From assembly GCF_002584535.1 (NCBI RefSeq), contig NZ_NUOT01000008.1, positions 408,331 to 472,330 of the forward strand: a DNA stretch of 64,000 nt, in the 5' to 3' direction. Below, piece by piece: positions 17,919 through 27,907 of this stretch. Origin of the DNA: Bacillus cereus. GTDB taxonomy: Bacteria > Bacillota > Bacilli > Bacillales > Bacillaceae_G. The notes beneath the pieces were generated by a model. The model did not search any database. It was not told where the DNA came from and saw only the letters and a program-made list of their open reading frames with translations. How positions within the stretch are numbered: position 1 is the stretch's first letter; every line of letters begins with the position of its first letter. Made by a program: the position numbers and the translations under genes.

Positions 17919-18152
17919 ATGCAGCGTTACTTTGCTCTTCTCTTAGCACTTATTCCTATTTCATTAGCAGTGCTAGGGATAAAACTAATGAGAGATACTG
18001 TATTCGGCATCCTTTTATCTCCCATTCCTGTATTGTGGTTGCAATTTTTAATAGGTGTATTCTGCTTTGCAATCGGTTTTTATATCTTTGGCGGCTTCGT
18101 ATTATACCGCGATCGTAAGCGAAATAAAGTTCAAGCCCGTTTTCGAAGATAA
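17919..18152 (+). CDS. yqzF: Small membrane protein, DUF2627 (YqzF-like)
   Basis: A 77-residue protein with two hydrophobic spans (YFALLLALIPISLAVLGI; WLQFLIGVFCFAIGFYIFGGF) and a basic tail (RDRKRNKVQARFRR) that should stay in the cytoplasm. It has a strong AAAAGGAG ribosome-binding site and is divergent from bkdR, as yqzF is in B. subtilis. Function unknown. Confidence 0.8.
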   Translation: MQRYFALLLALIPISLAVLGIKLMRDTVFGILLSPIPVLWLQFLIGVFCFAIGFYIFGGFVLYRDRKRNKVQARFRR

Positions 18153-18160
18153 GTAAACAT

Positions 18161-18197
18161 AAAAAATGAGACCTTCTTTCATTAAGGGTCTCATTTT
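18161..18197. terminator. Bidirectional terminator between yqzF and the phosphodiesterase gene
   Basis: AAAAATGAGACC and GGTCTCATTTTT are perfect arms with T-runs on both strands. It serves the converging genes ending at 18152 and 18191. Confidence 0.92.
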
Positions 18198-18919
18198 TCC
18201 ACTTGCAATAGTACTCTAGCAGTTTCTGGATAATCAGTAATAATTGCTGATATATTCATATCAAAATATTTACGCATGACCGTCTCATCATTTATCGTAT
18301 ACGGACGAACATCAACTCCACATTCCATTGTTAATTCAGCAATCGCATCAGGAAGGTAACGATAATTCGGATGAATAGCAGTAGCACCCATTTTTTGCGC
18401 ATACGCCCACGGACTATGTAAACCTTCTCGATATAAAATAGCCGTTTGAATATCCGGGGCCATCATATGACACATCTTCATACTGTAATGATTAAAAGAG
18501 GAGAAAATGATTCGATCTTCTAAGGCAAATTTTCTTACAAGTGTTATAACCTCTTCTTCTAAACCATGATATGGAATTTTATTATTTTTTAATTCAATGT
18601 TAAGCAACAATGAATTAGATTGTAGCCATTCTAGCACTTCCTCCAGTAAAGGAATTTTGCAGAACCCTACTTTTTCAGAAAACTTGTAACTGGCATCTAA
18701 CTTCCGTAAATCTTCATATAAATAATTTCGAACAGCACCCTTACCGTTCGTTGTACGATTGACCGTTTCATCATGAATAACAACGATTTTTTTGTCTTTT
18801 GTAAACTGTACATCCAATTCAATACCATCTGCTCGAAATGATTCCGCAGCTTCAAACGAAATCATTGTATTTTCTGGATACGTCCCAGCTGCACCTCTGT
18901 GAGCAAATACAAGAGTCAT
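18191..18919 (-). CDS. yqiK: Glycerophosphodiester phosphodiesterase (YqiK-like)
   Basis: A 242-residue GDPD-fold enzyme that releases sn-glycerol 3-phosphate from glycerophosphodiesters. Active-site residues are visible: AHRGAAGTYPENT (catalytic His and Glu), DGIELDVQFTKDKKIVVIHDETVNRTTNG (metal Glu/Asp and second His, split here by function), and LNIELKN. No signal peptide, so it should act in the cytoplasm, unlike GlpQ. B. subtilis has yqiK in this region. Substrate range is not determinable. Confidence 0.85.
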   Translation of the reverse strand: MTLVFAHRGAAGTYPENTMISFEAAESFRADGIELDVQFTKDKKIVVIHDETVNRTTNGKGAVRNYLYEDLRKLDASYKFSEKVGFCKIPLLEEVLEWLQSNSLLLNIELKNNKIPYHGLEEEVITLVRKFALEDRIIFSSFNHYSMKMCHMMAPDIQTAILYREGLHSPWAYAQKMGATAIHPNYRYLPDAIAELTMECGVDVRPYTINDETVMRKYFDMNISAIITDYPETARVLLQVEK

Positions 18920-18969
18920 CCTCTCTCCCCCAATCTTATGCTATACTATACGAAAAAGGAGGTACTTCT

Positions 18970-19116
18970 ATGAGACCATTACAAATTTCTCCAGACACTG
19001 CAATTCGCCTATCAAAAGCTCTAGGTGTTCCACTTGAACAAATTATGCATATGCCACAGCATATTTTAATTCAAAAGTTAGTTGAATTAGAAAAACAAAA
19101 TAAAGATAAAGAATAA
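18970..19116 (+). CDS. yycC: YycC-like small protein
   Basis: 48 residues, starting MRPLQISPDTAIRLSKALGV, with AAAAAGGAGG eight bases before the ATG. The longer frame from 18838 overlaps the phosphodiesterase antisense and lacks a ribosome-binding site. The sequence fits the YycC family of Bacillus (about 49 residues, unknown function). SPDTAIRLSKALGVPLEQI looks like a lone helix-turn-helix half. It is followed by a clear terminator, so it is a single-gene unit. Confidence 0.78.
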   Translation: MRPLQISPDTAIRLSKALGVPLEQIMHMPQHILIQKLVELEKQNKDKE

Positions 19117-19119
19117 TAT

Positions 19120-19146
19120 AGTCCTGTTTTGCAGGGCTTTTTATTA
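19120..19146 (+). terminator. Terminator of yycC
   Basis: AGTCCTG and CAGGGCT around TTTTG, followed by TTTTTATTA, just after the stop codon. Confidence 0.88.
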
Positions 19147-19313
19147 CCCTCAATTTATTCCCTTTTTAATTCATCTTATCACTGAGCAATTTCACATAAA
19201 ACCTTATAGTTTAAACGAAAATAATGTGAGTGCACAGTTGCCCATCATTAACAAACATTTTTTAATGCGAAAGAAAAACACCTCTTACTTTATAACCTCG
19301 ATAGTGAACCCAT

Positions 19314-19844
19314 TTAGATTGGCAATGTTAAAGCCATTACGATATTTTCTCTATACTCCTCGTCCTTTTCCTTCAATTCTAGAACCTTACGCCTCAAATC
19401 AATATTCACATATAGTTCGCAATAACGATTTAATTCTTCATCTTCATCAAAAAACAATTTAAATTTTAGAATTTCATTTTCAAAATTTGATGGATCACCC
19501 GCTAATGTAAAACACGTAAAAGGTACTACATTATTCATTTTAGAATTACTATCTTTCGATAAGTATAAATGTGATATAACGTTTACTAAATAATCGGAAT
19601 CACTCCCCAAAGAATAAAATACAATACCGTTTTGATGAAAAGCGTTATCATTTATTTCCCCTTCAGTACTTATACCCCTTATCATATTATTTTTAAAAGC
19701 AATCATGAATCCAACAATTTCCCCTTCAAATTGACCAAAAGCTTTAACAACATGATACCCTTTCTCTCTCCAATAATGTGTAATATTAAACGTTAAATCT
19801 TGAAATCCCTCTTCTGTATTTTCATTAATCACCACAAATTTCAT
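19314..19844 (-). CDS. Hypothetical protein, family not recognised
   Basis: 176 residues, acidic, no signal peptide and no membrane span. The ATG at 19844 follows AAGGAGTATAAGGACTGAT. The sequence (MKFVVINENTEEGFQDLTF..., GFMIAFKNNMIRGISTEGE, FFDEDEELNRYCELYVNID) is likely alpha/beta. AT content is higher than in the flanking genes and it has no counterpart in the B. subtilis order that I recall, so it may be acquired. I do not recognise a family. A bacterial immunity-type protein would fit the size and acidity, but that is a guess. Confidence 0.6.
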   Translation of the reverse strand: MKFVVINENTEEGFQDLTFNITHYWREKGYHVVKAFGQFEGEIVGFMIAFKNNMIRGISTEGEINDNAFHQNGIVFYSLGSDSDYLVNVISHLYLSKDSNSKMNNVVPFTCFTLAGDPSNFENEILKFKLFFDEDEELNRYCELYVNIDLRRKVLELKEKDEEYRENIVMALTLPI

Positions 19845-19908
19845 ATCAGTCCTTATACTCCTTTTTCTATTTTCTAAAAAGATACCTCTTATTTCCAGCG
19901 TAACATAA

Positions 19909-19964
19909 TAAAAACCTCCTATCTATCGGAATAAACTTCTAATCCAATAAATAAAAGGTTTTTA
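19909..19964 (-). terminator. Long imperfect hairpin, probable spo0A terminator
   Basis: TAAAAACCT (19909-19917) and AGGTTTTTA (19956-19964) close a 56-base imperfect hairpin with further pairing inside (TAT/ATA steps). On the minus strand TTTTTATTAT follows. It lies about 100 bases after spo0A. Confidence 0.5.
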
Positions 19965-19972
19965 AATTAACC

Positions 19973-20018
19973 GCCAATTACTTATGTACTTTATTGCCTA
20001 CATACGTAATTTATTGGC
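19973..20018. repeat. Imperfect inverted repeat after spo0A
   Basis: GCCAATTACTTATGT and ACATACGTAATT-TATT-GGC pair with one mismatch and a four-base bulge around a 12-base loop. No T-run follows on the minus strand. It sits back to back with the hairpin at 19909-19964. Confidence 0.5.
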
Positions 20019-20066
20019 TATTAAATTTTGTTATGAAATACGCTTAACATCTTGATACAACAACAC

Positions 20067-20861
20067 TTACGAAGCCTTATGTTCAAGCCTTAACTTATCT
20101 GCTACCATCGCGATAAATTCTGAATTCGTAGGTTTTGCTTTTGACATCGATACAGTATAACCAAATAAGGACGAGATTGAATCAATATTCCCACGGCTCC
20201 ACGCCACTTCAATTGCATGGCGGATTGCGCGTTCTACACGGCTTGCTGTCGTATTATATTTTTTTGCAATATCCGGGTATAAAACTTTCGTAATAGAGCC
20301 AAGAAGCTCGATATCGTTATATACCATAGAGATCGCCTCTCGCAAATACATGTATCCTTTAATATGAGCTGGTACACCAATTTCATGAATGATGCTGGTA
20401 ATACTCGCATCTAGATTCTTCGGTTTTCCATCTACTGTTGTTGCAGATCGGAAAGATGGTAGTGGACGTTTAATTGTAGTATTCGTTTTACCGCTTACTT
20501 GACGAATATGGCTCGTTAAATTTTCCATATCAAATGGCTTTAAGATAAAATAAGAGGCACCTAAATCAACTGCTTTTTTCGTTACATCCTCTTGTCCAAA
20601 TGCTGTTAACATAATAACATTCGGCTGCCTTAGTCGTTCAATATGCCGCATTTTCTCTAATACCGCTAAACCATCTAAATGCGGCATAATAATATCCAAA
20701 ACGAGTACATCTGGTTGTTTCTCTTTCAGTAAATTTAAACACTCTTGACCATTATAAGCAATCCCAATTACTTCCATATCATCTTGGGCAGCAACATAAC
20801 TTTCTAACATTGATACTAGTTCCTTATTATCATCCACAAGACACACTTTAATTTTCTCCAC
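20067..20861 (-). CDS. spo0A: Stage 0 sporulation master regulator Spo0A
   Basis: A 264-residue response regulator that commits the cell to sporulation when phosphorylated through the phosphorelay. Receiver domain (1-120) has acidic pocket Asp10/Asp11, phosphorylated Asp56 (LVLDIIMPH), Thr in MLTAFG and Lys in FILKPFD. The C-terminal effector domain (about 145-264) carries the conserved [22 protein letters not shown]-binding segment. I start at GTG 20861 ([12 protein letters not shown]) because GGGAGG lies eight bases before it; the frame upstream to 20933 crosses the promoter region. It follows spoIVB, as in all Bacillus. Confidence 0.97.
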   Translation of the reverse strand: MEKIKVCLVDDNKELVSMLESYVAAQDDMEVIGIAYNGQECLNLLKEKQPDVLVLDIIMPHLDGLAVLEKMRHIERLRQPNVIMLTAFGQEDVTKKAVDLGASYFILKPFDMENLTSHIRQVSGKTNTTIKRPLPSFRSATTVDGKPKNLDASITSIIHEIGVPAHIKGYMYLREAISMVYNDIELLGSITKVLYPDIAKKYNTTASRVERAIRHAIEVAWSRGNIDSISSLFGYTVSMSKAKPTNSEFIAMVADKLRLEHKAS

Positions 20862-20919
20862 AGCTTTTCCTCCCTTACCGAATCGATTCTCCCGACATGT
20901 GTAAGCTTCTAGGCTACAT

Positions 20920-20965
20920 GAATTGTTCGACAATTGTGTGAAATTTCCCTTTTAAAGTTTCTTAA
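20920..20965 (-). promoter_or_regulatory. spo0A promoter region with 0A box
   Basis: TGTCGAA (20932-20926 on the minus strand) fits the 0A box (TGNCGAA). Overlapping it, AGGGAAATT and GTCGAAC are spaced like a SigH promoter (RNAGGAWWW and RNNGAAT, the latter with one deviation). This fits the known autoregulated Ps promoter of spo0A. A second near-match, TGTCGGG, lies closer to the gene. Confidence 0.5.
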
Positions 20966-21076
20966 TTTCCGATAAAATCACAAAAAAATATGTTTATCGT
21001 TCATTTATTTTCTTTCTTTACACATTCCATCATAGGTTTACAACGAAACGTTCACTCTTTTGTTTTATTTTACAAC

Positions 21077-21171
21077 AAAAAGCAGCTCTTGCGGAGCTTT
21101 TACAAAATTTCAACGAATTTCTCAAAAAAAAAAAAAAAAAAAGCAAGCTGATGTTAGTCAGCTTGCTTTTT
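21077..21171 (-). terminator. Tandem terminators after spoIVB, with a 19-A tract
   Basis: First hairpin: AAGCAAGCTGA and TCAGCTTGCTT (21142-21171 region) overlapping the spoIVB stop, followed on the minus strand by 19 consecutive T (A on plus, 21124-21142). Second: AAAAGCTC and GAGCTGCTTTT (21077-21102). Together they separate spoIVB from spo0A. Confidence 0.85.
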
Positions 21172-22459
21172 TCTCTTGCTCATAAATATTAATTCCTGCT
21201 TCATGTAACATCCATTCAATATGAACACCATACCCCGAAGTCGGATCATTCACAAATACATGTGTAACAGCACCAATCATTTTTCCATTTTGAACAATTG
21301 GGCTACCACTCATCCCTTGAACAATACCACCTGTTTTGGCCAACAAACGTTTATCTGTAACTTTTACAACCATTCCTTTTGTCGCTGGGAACTTTTGTGG
21401 TACCGTGCTTACGATTTCGATATCAAATGCCTCTACTTTGTCTTGATCGATAACTGTTAATATTTTTGCCGGTCCTTCTTTCACTTGATGAGATAAAGCA
21501 ATCGGCATCGCCTCATCCATTATGCCATTTTTTATGCCTGTATTTAATTTACCAAAAATACCAAACGGACTATTTGTTGTAATATTACCAATTACTTCAC
21601 GATCCGGTGAAAACCTTGCTAATTTTTCTCCTGGATTTCCATGACTACCGCGTTCGATAGAAGTAACTGTCGAACGAACAATCTGTCCGTCTTCTACTTG
21701 AATTGGTTTTTTCGTATCATTATCAGAAATAACATGCCCAAGTGCTCCATATTTCATGGAATCCGGATGAACAAACGTCATTGTTCCAATACCAGCAGCT
21801 GAATCACGAATATATAAACCAATTCGGTAAGACGACTCACCATTACCTTTTTCTGGTGTTAGTTTTGTACGAATATACTTACCATCTCGTAATAAAACAA
21901 GATTAATCGGTTCACCTGTTTGTCCGCTGTCATGGATAAAAGGTGCCACATCACTCATTTTTTCAATTGTTTTTCCATTAATTTCAGTAATCATATCCCC
22001 AACTTGTACACCAGCCACTTCTCCAGGTGATACTTTACCTCTCTCTGTTTGAATTAAATGATGCCCAACAACAAGTACACCTTTTGTATTCAATTTTACT
22101 CCAATTGATTGGCCGCCTGGAATCACTTTAAAATCTTTCAATACTTTAACATTTACTTTTTTTACTGGAAAACCAGCAAGTTGAAAAACCATATCCGCTT
22201 CACCAGTTTGATGCGAATTTACTACAAGTCCGGATTTCTGTTCTTTATTTGAACTCACTGTAAAAACACTATGATTTGTCGATGAAGCCTGGAAAACTGG
22301 AAATGATGTTATTTCTGATTGTTGTCCCTCAAAAATAACAAGTTGCTTTGGGGATGAAATAAACGTACGAAGCGGTTTAAAACATCCGATAAAAACTAAT
22401 GAAACAAGGAGACAAAGACCTATTATTTTTCGAAATTGCTCTAATTTCAATTTGTTCAC
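21158..22459 (-). CDS. spoIVB: SpoIVB sporulation signalling serine peptidase
   Basis: About 433 residues. It is made in the forespore and secreted across the inner membrane, where it cleaves SpoIVFA to release pro-SigK processing in the mother cell. N-terminal membrane anchor ([16 protein letters not shown]), PDZ domain (about 105-190, [16 protein letters not shown]), and the S55 peptidase domain with catalytic His in [10 protein letters not shown] and catalytic Ser in [14 protein letters not shown] use GTG at 22459 (VNKLKLEQ), eight bases after TAGGAG; the ATG at 22480 has no ribosome-binding site and a TTG 9 bases further in is possible. Downstream is spo0A. Confidence 0.93.
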   Translation of the reverse strand: MNKLKLEQFRKIIGLCLLVSLVFIGCFKPLRTFISSPKQLVIFEGQQSEITSFPVFQASSTNHSVFTVSSNKEQKSGLVVNSHQTGEADMVFQLAGFPVKKVNVKVLKDFKVIPGGQSIGVKLNTKGVLVVGHHLIQTERGKVSPGEVAGVQVGDMITEINGKTIEKMSDVAPFIHDSGQTGEPINLVLLRDGKYIRTKLTPEKGNGESSYRIGLYIRDSAAGIGTMTFVHPDSMKYGALGHVISDNDTKKPIQVEDGQIVRSTVTSIERGSHGNPGEKLARFSPDREVIGNITTNSPFGIFGKLNTGIKNGIMDEAMPIALSHQVKEGPAKILTVIDQDKVEAFDIEIVSTVPQKFPATKGMVVKVTDKRLLAKTGGIVQGMSGSPIVQNGKMIGAVTHVFVNDPTSGYGVHIEWMLHEAGINIYEQEKKAS

Positions 22460-22562
22460 TCTCCTCGCTCCTACCCACATTCAGCCTAACGACTTCATCT
22501 TTTAATTTCTCCTTGCAACGCTCTGTTTATAACCGGAAGAATTAAGAAATCATCATTTGAGC

Positions 22563-22590
22563 AAAAAGGCTATCCATTATTGGATAGCCT
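22563..22590 (-). terminator. Terminator of recN
   Basis: AGGCTATCC and GGATAGCCT with a six-base loop, then TTTTTG on the minus strand. It overlaps the recN stop codon. Confidence 0.9.
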
Positions 22591-24316
22591 CTGCTGTCTG
22601 TTTAAAACGATGTGCTTGCATAAGTAACTCTTTAGCATGTTCCGTCGTTAAATCGGTAATTTCCACGCCAGAAATCATTCGAGCGATCTCCGTTACCTTA
22701 TCCTCTGTACTTAATACAGCAACTGATGTAATCGTCCGATCATTTGCAACTTGTTTACGGATAAATAAATGTGAATCCGCCATCGATGCTACTTGAGGTA
22801 AGTGCGTAATACAAAGTACTTGTGAGTTTACAGATACACGATAAATTTTTTCCGCGATCGCTTGTGCTACCCGGCCACTCACTCCCGTATCTACTTCATC
22901 AAAAATGACAGATGCAACACCTTGATGCTTAGAAAAAATACTTTTCAAAGCTAAAATAATACGGGATAATTCTCCACCAGAAGCTACTTTTGAAAGTTGT
23001 TTTAATGGTTCACCTGGATTTGTTGAAATATAAAATTCCACATGATCATATCCATCCATCGTACATTTCACTGGCATCCCGTCTACAAGCGGATCATCAA
23101 TACTTCCTTCCCTTTTCGCAATCCTCACTTCAAATTTCGTTTTTTCCATATAGAGTTCTTTTAATTCTTGGTGGATTGCGTTCGTAAGGTGATCTGCCAG
23201 CTGATGACGCATATCACTCAACATCGTTGCTTCCTTTAAAACTACATTTTCTACTTCTTTTAATTTCTTTTTCGTCGTTTCAATATGTATATCTTTATTT
23301 TCAATTGTAAAAATTTCTTGTTCTATTTTATCAGCATACGCCAAAATCTCTTCTACAGTATTTCCATACTTTCTCTTTAACATACGAATTTCATTTAAAC
23401 GTGTTTCAATTTCGTCTAAGCGATTCGGATCATATTCCATCATGTCTAACTTTTCCCGAAGCTGATAGGCAACCTCTTCTAACAAGTAATAACTATTAGC
23501 AATCGAATCATGATTTTCTTGATATGCCTCATCTAGGTGTGTAATACTTTCCATTTGTCCCATTGCATTTCGTACATGATCGAGCCCACCGCCATCTTCA
23601 CTTAATGAACGGTATGCATCACCAAGCGCTTTATAAATTTTTTCGAAATTGGAGATTTTTAATCTCTCTTCCGTCAATTCATGTTCTTCATCAACCTTCA
23701 AATCTGCTTTACGAATTTCTTCATGCTGGAATTGAATTAAATCTAATCGATGTGCCATCTGTTGTTCATTCTCTGTTAGAGATTTAAGATGCCTCTTCAA
23801 CTGCTCATACTCAGCGTGTACACCTTGATATATTTCTAATTGGTTCACGATACGATCCCCATCAAAATGATCGAGCATAAACAAATGACGTTCCTCATTC
23901 ATCAAATCTTGTGTTTCATGTTGTCCATGAATATCGACAAGTGTTTTCCCAATCTCTTTTAATATACTCAATGTAACAAGCTTACCATTTACACGACATA
24001 CACTTTTCCCGTTCGCAGCAATATCCCGTTTTAAAATGATCATTCCATCTTCAATTTCAATATCTAGCTCTTCAGCTTTCGCAATACATGGATGCTTGTC
24101 ATCCTCTATATAAAATAAACCTTCGATTTCAGCTTTCTCTGTTCCGTACCTAACAAACTCTGCTGAACCACGGCCACCAACAAGTAAGCTAATTGCATCA
24201 ATAATAATTGATTTACCGGCACCTGTTTCACCACTCAAAACTGTTAAACCTTTTTGAAAAGAAATATTTAATGACTCAATAATAGCAAAGTTTCTAATCG
24301 ATAATTCCGATAACAA
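22577..24316 (-). CDS. recN: DNA repair protein RecN, TTG start
   Basis: A 579-residue SMC-like ATPase that gathers at double-strand breaks. Walker A GETGAGKS (about 29-36), long central coiled coils (about 150-360) with the short RecN hinge, then signature LSKVASGGELSRIILALK and Walker B VIFDEVDTGVSG near the C-terminus. I start at TTG 24316 (reads MLSELSIRNFAIIESLN); GAGGTG precedes it, and homologues begin there. The 40 codons upstream in the longest frame are unlike any RecN. Order ahrC-recN-spoIVB-spo0A is conserved in Bacillus. Confidence 0.93.
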   Translation of the reverse strand: MLSELSIRNFAIIESLNISFQKGLTVLSGETGAGKSIIIDAISLLVGGRGSAEFVRYGTEKAEIEGLFYIEDDKHPCIAKAEELDIEIEDGMIILKRDIAANGKSVCRVNGKLVTLSILKEIGKTLVDIHGQHETQDLMNEERHLFMLDHFDGDRIVNQLEIYQGVHAEYEQLKRHLKSLTENEQQMAHRLDLIQFQHEEIRKADLKVDEEHELTEERLKISNFEKIYKALGDAYRSLSEDGGGLDHVRNAMGQMESITHLDEAYQENHDSIANSYYLLEEVAYQLREKLDMMEYDPNRLDEIETRLNEIRMLKRKYGNTVEEILAYADKIEQEIFTIENKDIHIETTKKKLKEVENVVLKEATMLSDMRHQLADHLTNAIHQELKELYMEKTKFEVRIAKREGSIDDPLVDGMPVKCTMDGYDHVEFYISTNPGEPLKQLSKVASGGELSRIILALKSIFSKHQGVASVIFDEVDTGVSGRVAQAIAEKIYRVSVNSQVLCITHLPQVASMADSHLFIRKQVANDRTITSVAVLSTEDKVTEIARMISGVEITDLTTEHAKELLMQAHRFKQTAEAIQ

Positions 24317-24531
24317 TGCTCCATTCACCTCGTTATAAACTAATCCTCTACTAAGGGCTTCCGCTGAGCACTTTTCGCTCAAGTAGTTATTACATGTATC
24401 ATTTACTCTTCTAGCCCGCTCCATTGTACCAAACATTTGTTTTACGGGTCAATCCATCGATTTCCTAACTTCATTCTAACAAACACTATATTCCACTTTA
24501 CATTTATCTATTTTTCCCATAACAAAAAAAT

Positions 24532-24572
24532 ATCTTGTTTACTTTTTGCTTAAAGCAAAAAATAAACAAGAT
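24532..24572 (-). terminator. Terminator of ahrC
   Basis: A stem of about 18 bp with one mismatch (ATCTTGTTTA and TTTTTGCTT arms), followed on the minus strand by ATTTTTTTG. Confidence 0.92.
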
Positions 24573-24579
24573 TCTTTCT

Positions 24580-25029
24580 TTACAGCATATTTAAGAAACG
24601 ATCTGATACAAAACCTGTATCTTCAGGCGTACGACAAATGATTAAGCAAGTATCGTCACCACAAATGGTTCCGATAATCTCATCCCATTCTAAATGATCA
24701 ATAAGTGCTCCGAGCGCGTGCGCGTTACCAGGTAATGTTTTTAACACAAGCATATGTCCTGCTGTGTCTAACTTTACAAACGAATCGACGAGATTACGTT
24801 TTAATTTTTGCAACGGATTGAATCGTTGATCTGCTGGCAAGCTATATTTATAGCGACCATCATGTAATGGCACTTTCACTAAGTGCAACTCTTTAATGTC
24901 ACGTGACACAGTTGCTTGCGTTACATTAAAGCCTTCATTACGTAAAATATCAACTAGTTCATCTTGCGTTTCGATTTCTTTATTCGCGATAATTTCTCTA
25001 ATTTTAATATGGCGCTGACCTTTATTCAT
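24580..25029 (-). CDS. ahrC: Arginine repressor/activator AhrC
   Basis: A 149-residue ArgR-family regulator. The N-terminal winged helix (about 1-70) contains [16 protein letters not shown]. The C-terminal oligomerisation and arginine-binding domain shows [31 protein letters not shown] with the GDDT motif that binds arginine. It forms hexamers, represses arginine synthesis and activates catabolism. The ATG at 25029 ([14 protein letters not shown]) has GAGGTGC before it; the longer frame is not supported. A likely target, the artPQR operon, is in this window. Confidence 0.95.
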   Translation of the reverse strand: MNKGQRHIKIREIIANKEIETQDELVDILRNEGFNVTQATVSRDIKELHLVKVPLHDGRYKYSLPADQRFNPLQKLKRNLVDSFVKLDTAGHMLVLKTLPGNAHALGALIDHLEWDEIIGTICGDDTCLIICRTPEDTGFVSDRFLNML

Positions 25030-25151
25030 ACATTTGCACCTCACACTATCTCTTACCATAGTTTAAACATTGGTATACTTCACTTATTTATGTTAACTTA
25101 TAATCGTTTACTTGTACATAATTGTTTTTACAATCATTATACAATTCGAAC

Positions 25152-25186
25152 AAAAAGAGGAACAACAATCGTTATTCCTCTTTCCC
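25152..25186 (-). terminator. Terminator of the tlyA-like gene
   Basis: AAAGAGGAA and TTCCTCTTT arms around a 12-base loop; the stop codon is inside the distal arm region. T-run TTTTTG follows on the minus strand. Confidence 0.8.
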
Positions 25187-26011
25187 TTTTTGTTTTAAGA
25201 CCTCATGAGCTGCTGTTACAACTTGCTCTACAGAAACTAGGGAATGATTTTCACCACTCTCACGCTCACCATGCCACGTTAAATGAATTAAAAACTCAAT
25301 ATTTCCGTCTCCACCCGTAATTGGAGAGTATGTTAAATTTTCAACATCATATCCTTCTTTTATTGCGAAATCAATGATCATTTCTACGACAGCTTCATGA
25401 ACTTTACGATCGCGAACAATACCTTTCTTCCCAACCTGCTCTCTTCCGGCTTCAAATTGTGGTTTAATTAAAGCCGCAACATCACCATTTGGAGTCAATA
25501 TTGTTTTTAAGACTGGCAAAATTAATTTTAATGATATAAATGAAACATCAATGCTAGCAAATTGCGGTAATCCACGCTCTAAATCGGTCGGTGTTACATA
25601 ACGAAAATTCGTTCGTTCCATGACAACAACTCGCTCATCTTGACGAAGCTTCCAAGCGAGTTGATTGTACCCTACATCTAAAGCGTAAGATAACTTCGCA
25701 CCGTTTTGCAGCGCACAATCTGTAAAGCCACCAGTTGATGAACCAATATCTAACATAATTTTATCTTGTAAATCAAGGTGAAAAGTCTCTAATGCCTTCT
25801 CTAACTTATAACCGCCACGGCTCACATATGGCATGACTTGTCCTTTTACCGTAATCGGTGTATCTTGTGGTATTTTTTCCCCTGGCTTATCGAGTCTCAT
25901 TTCATTTGCATACACTAGTCCTGCCATAACAGCGCGTTTTGCCTTTTCGCGTGTTTCTATAAGCCCTCGTTCTACTAATAGTACATCTACTCTTTCTTTT
26001 TTTACACTCAT
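25172..26011 (-). CDS. yqxC: TlyA family S4-domain rRNA methyltransferase/hemolysin-like protein (YqxC)
   Basis: 279 residues: an S4 RNA-binding domain (1-65, RVDVLLVERGLIETREKAKRAVMAGLV) followed by an FtsJ-type Rossmann methyltransferase with SAM motif LDIGSSTGGFTDCAL (about 85-99) and KDKE-like catalytic positions (IKPQFEAG). Mycobacterial TlyA methylates 16S and 23S rRNA; the Bacillus protein is assumed to act on rRNA. It begins 3 bp after dxs and is followed by ahrC, the usual Bacillus order. Confidence 0.87.
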   Translation of the reverse strand: MSVKKERVDVLLVERGLIETREKAKRAVMAGLVYANEMRLDKPGEKIPQDTPITVKGQVMPYVSRGGYKLEKALETFHLDLQDKIMLDIGSSTGGFTDCALQNGAKLSYALDVGYNQLAWKLRQDERVVVMERTNFRYVTPTDLERGLPQFASIDVSFISLKLILPVLKTILTPNGDVAALIKPQFEAGREQVGKKGIVRDRKVHEAVVEMIIDFAIKEGYDVENLTYSPITGGDGNIEFLIHLTWHGERESGENHSLVSVEQVVTAAHEVLKQKGKEE

Positions 26012-26014
26012 TTG

Positions 26015-27907
26015 TTACGCCCTTTTTTGTTTTGATGGAATCATTGTATGAATACGGTCCACAACAGCATCTGTCGTTAAACCAATTTCTTCTAACAGCT
26101 TTGTAACACTACCATGTTCAATGAAATAATCTGGAATACCCATTCGTTCAATTAAAGCACTATGATATCCATGCTCAGTAGCAAATTCTGCTACACCTGT
26201 ACCAAATCCACCGATTAAACAAGCTTCTTCAATTGTTAAAATCGGCATATTTTTTCCTAAGAGTTCATGTAAATACGTTTCATCCATTGGCTTAATAAAA
26301 CGAGCATTCACAACTTTCACTGAAACTCCAGCTTTTTCAAGACGCTCCGCTGCTTCCATTGCCATTGGAATCGTTGTACCAAATGTTAAAATTGCTGCTT
26401 GCGTGCCTTCTTTTAATGTTTCCCATGTACCAATTGGAATCGCTTTGAATTCTTCATCCATTTGAACTCCAAGTCCATTTCCACGAGGATAACGCAGAGC
26501 AATTGGACCATCTTCATACTGCATCGCTGTATATACTAAATGCTGACCTTCATTTTCATCTTTCGGCATCATGAGTACCAAGTTCGGTAAATGACGTAAA
26601 AATGCGATATCAAATACACCTTGATGCGTTTCACCATCTGCCCCAACTAGTCCTGCACGGTCAATTCCAATGAAGACATTTAAATTTTGACGACATATAT
26701 CATGAACAACTTGGTCATATGCACGCTGCAAGAAAGTTGAATATATTGCTAAGAACGGCTTCATTCCTTGCGTTGCCATCCCAGCGGCCATCGTTGTTGC
26801 ATGTTGCTCAGCAATTCCAACATCAATCATACGATTTGGAAACTCTTTATGAAACTTTTCTAGCTTAGAACCAACTGGCATCGCTGGTGTAATCGCAACG
26901 ATGCGCTCATCTGTTCTTGCAAGCTTATGAACCGTATCACTTACAACAGAACTCCATGCTGGTGCAACTTCCTTCGGTTTCACAAAGTCTCCCGATTCAA
27001 TTTTATATGGCCCTGTTCCATGCCAAGTCCCAATGACATCACTCTCGGCAGGTTTATAACCTTTTCCTTTTTTCGTAATGACATGAACAAGCACTGGCCC
27101 TTTTGTTTTCTTTGCATATTGAAGCGTTTCAAACAAGTTTTCATAACTATGCCCGTCAACAGGACCTAAATATGTAAACCCTAACTCTTCAAAAAAGACA
27201 CCTGATACAAGTAAATATTTTAAGCTATCTTTTACTTTTTCTGCCGTTGCTGCAACCTTCCCGCCAACTGCTGGAATCTTCTTAAGTAAATACTCTAGTT
27301 CATCTTTCACCCACTGGTATTTCCCAGCGGTACGTAAGCGACCAAGTACATTATGAAGTGCACCAACATTCGGCGCAATCGACATTTCATTATCATTAAG
27401 AATAACAATCATATCTGTTTTTTCATGTCCGATATGGTTTAACGCTTCTAAAGCCATTCCACCCGTTAAAGCGCCATCCCCTATGATTGGTATAACACAT
27501 TCTTTCGTTTTCTTTAAATCGCGCGCCAGAGCCATTCCCATCGCAGCAGATAATGAAGTTGAACTATGGCCTGTTTCCCATACATCATGCTCACTCTCGC
27601 AACGTTTTGGGAAACCACATAGACCTTTATATTGTCTTAATGTACCAAACTCTTTTGCACGCCCTGTTAAAATTTTATGCACATAGGATTGATGTCCTAC
27701 ATCCCATAAAAATTTATCGTTTGGACTATCAAATAATTTATGCAGAGCAATTGTGAGTTCTACTACACCTAAGTTAGGAGCAATATGTCCACCTGTTTGA
27801 GAAAGCTCTTCAATTAAAAACTTCCGAATATCCTCACTCAGTGCCTCTAGTTCGCTGATAGACATATCTTTCAAAAAACTAGGGTTTTGAATTTGCGTTA
27901 GATCCAC
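26015..27907 (-). CDS. dxs: 1-deoxy-D-xylulose-5-phosphate synthase, GTG start
   Basis: A 630-residue ThDP enzyme, first step of the MEP isoprenoid route: pyruvate plus glyceraldehyde 3-phosphate gives DXP. ThDP/Mg site [17 protein letters not shown] closed by [12 protein letters not shown]; His in [11 protein letters not shown]; the second half has [15 protein letters not shown] with catalytic Glu, and RYPRGNG. Of two in-frame GTG codons I prefer 27907 (reads [11 protein letters not shown]), which matches the start I remember for B. cereus; 27916 is the alternative. It lies downstream of ispA after a 365-bp gap. Confidence 0.94.
   Translation of the reverse strand: MDLTQIQNPSFLKDMSISELEALSEDIRKFLIEELSQTGGHIAPNLGVVELTIALHKLFDSPNDKFLWDVGHQSYVHKILTGRAKEFGTLRQYKGLCGFPKRCESEHDVWETGHSSTSLSAAMGMALARDLKKTKECVIPIIGDGALTGGMALEALNHIGHEKTDMIVILNDNEMSIAPNVGALHNVLGRLRTAGKYQWVKDELEYLLKKIPAVGGKVAATAEKVKDSLKYLLVSGVFFEELGFTYLGPVDGHSYENLFETLQYAKKTKGPVLVHVITKKGKGYKPAESDVIGTWHGTGPYKIESGDFVKPKEVAPAWSSVVSDTVHKLARTDERIVAITPAMPVGSKLEKFHKEFPNRMIDVGIAEQHATTMAAGMATQGMKPFLAIYSTFLQRAYDQVVHDICRQNLNVFIGIDRAGLVGADGETHQGVFDIAFLRHLPNLVLMMPKDENEGQHLVYTAMQYEDGPIALRYPRGNGLGVQMDEEFKAIPIGTWETLKEGTQAAILTFGTTIPMAMEAAERLEKAGVSVKVVNARFIKPMDETYLHELLGKNMPILTIEEACLIGGFGTGVAEFATEHGYHSALIERMGIPDYFIEHGSVTKLLEEIGLTTDAVVDRIHTMIPSKQKRA

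Noticed and set aside
19226-19462. 78-residue plus-strand frame
   Set aside because: Overlaps the end of the 176-residue minus-strand gene, which has a far better ribosome-binding site.
24317-24436. 40-codon extension of recN
   Set aside because: Unlike RecN N-termini and without a ribosome-binding site; the TTG at 24316 is well placed.
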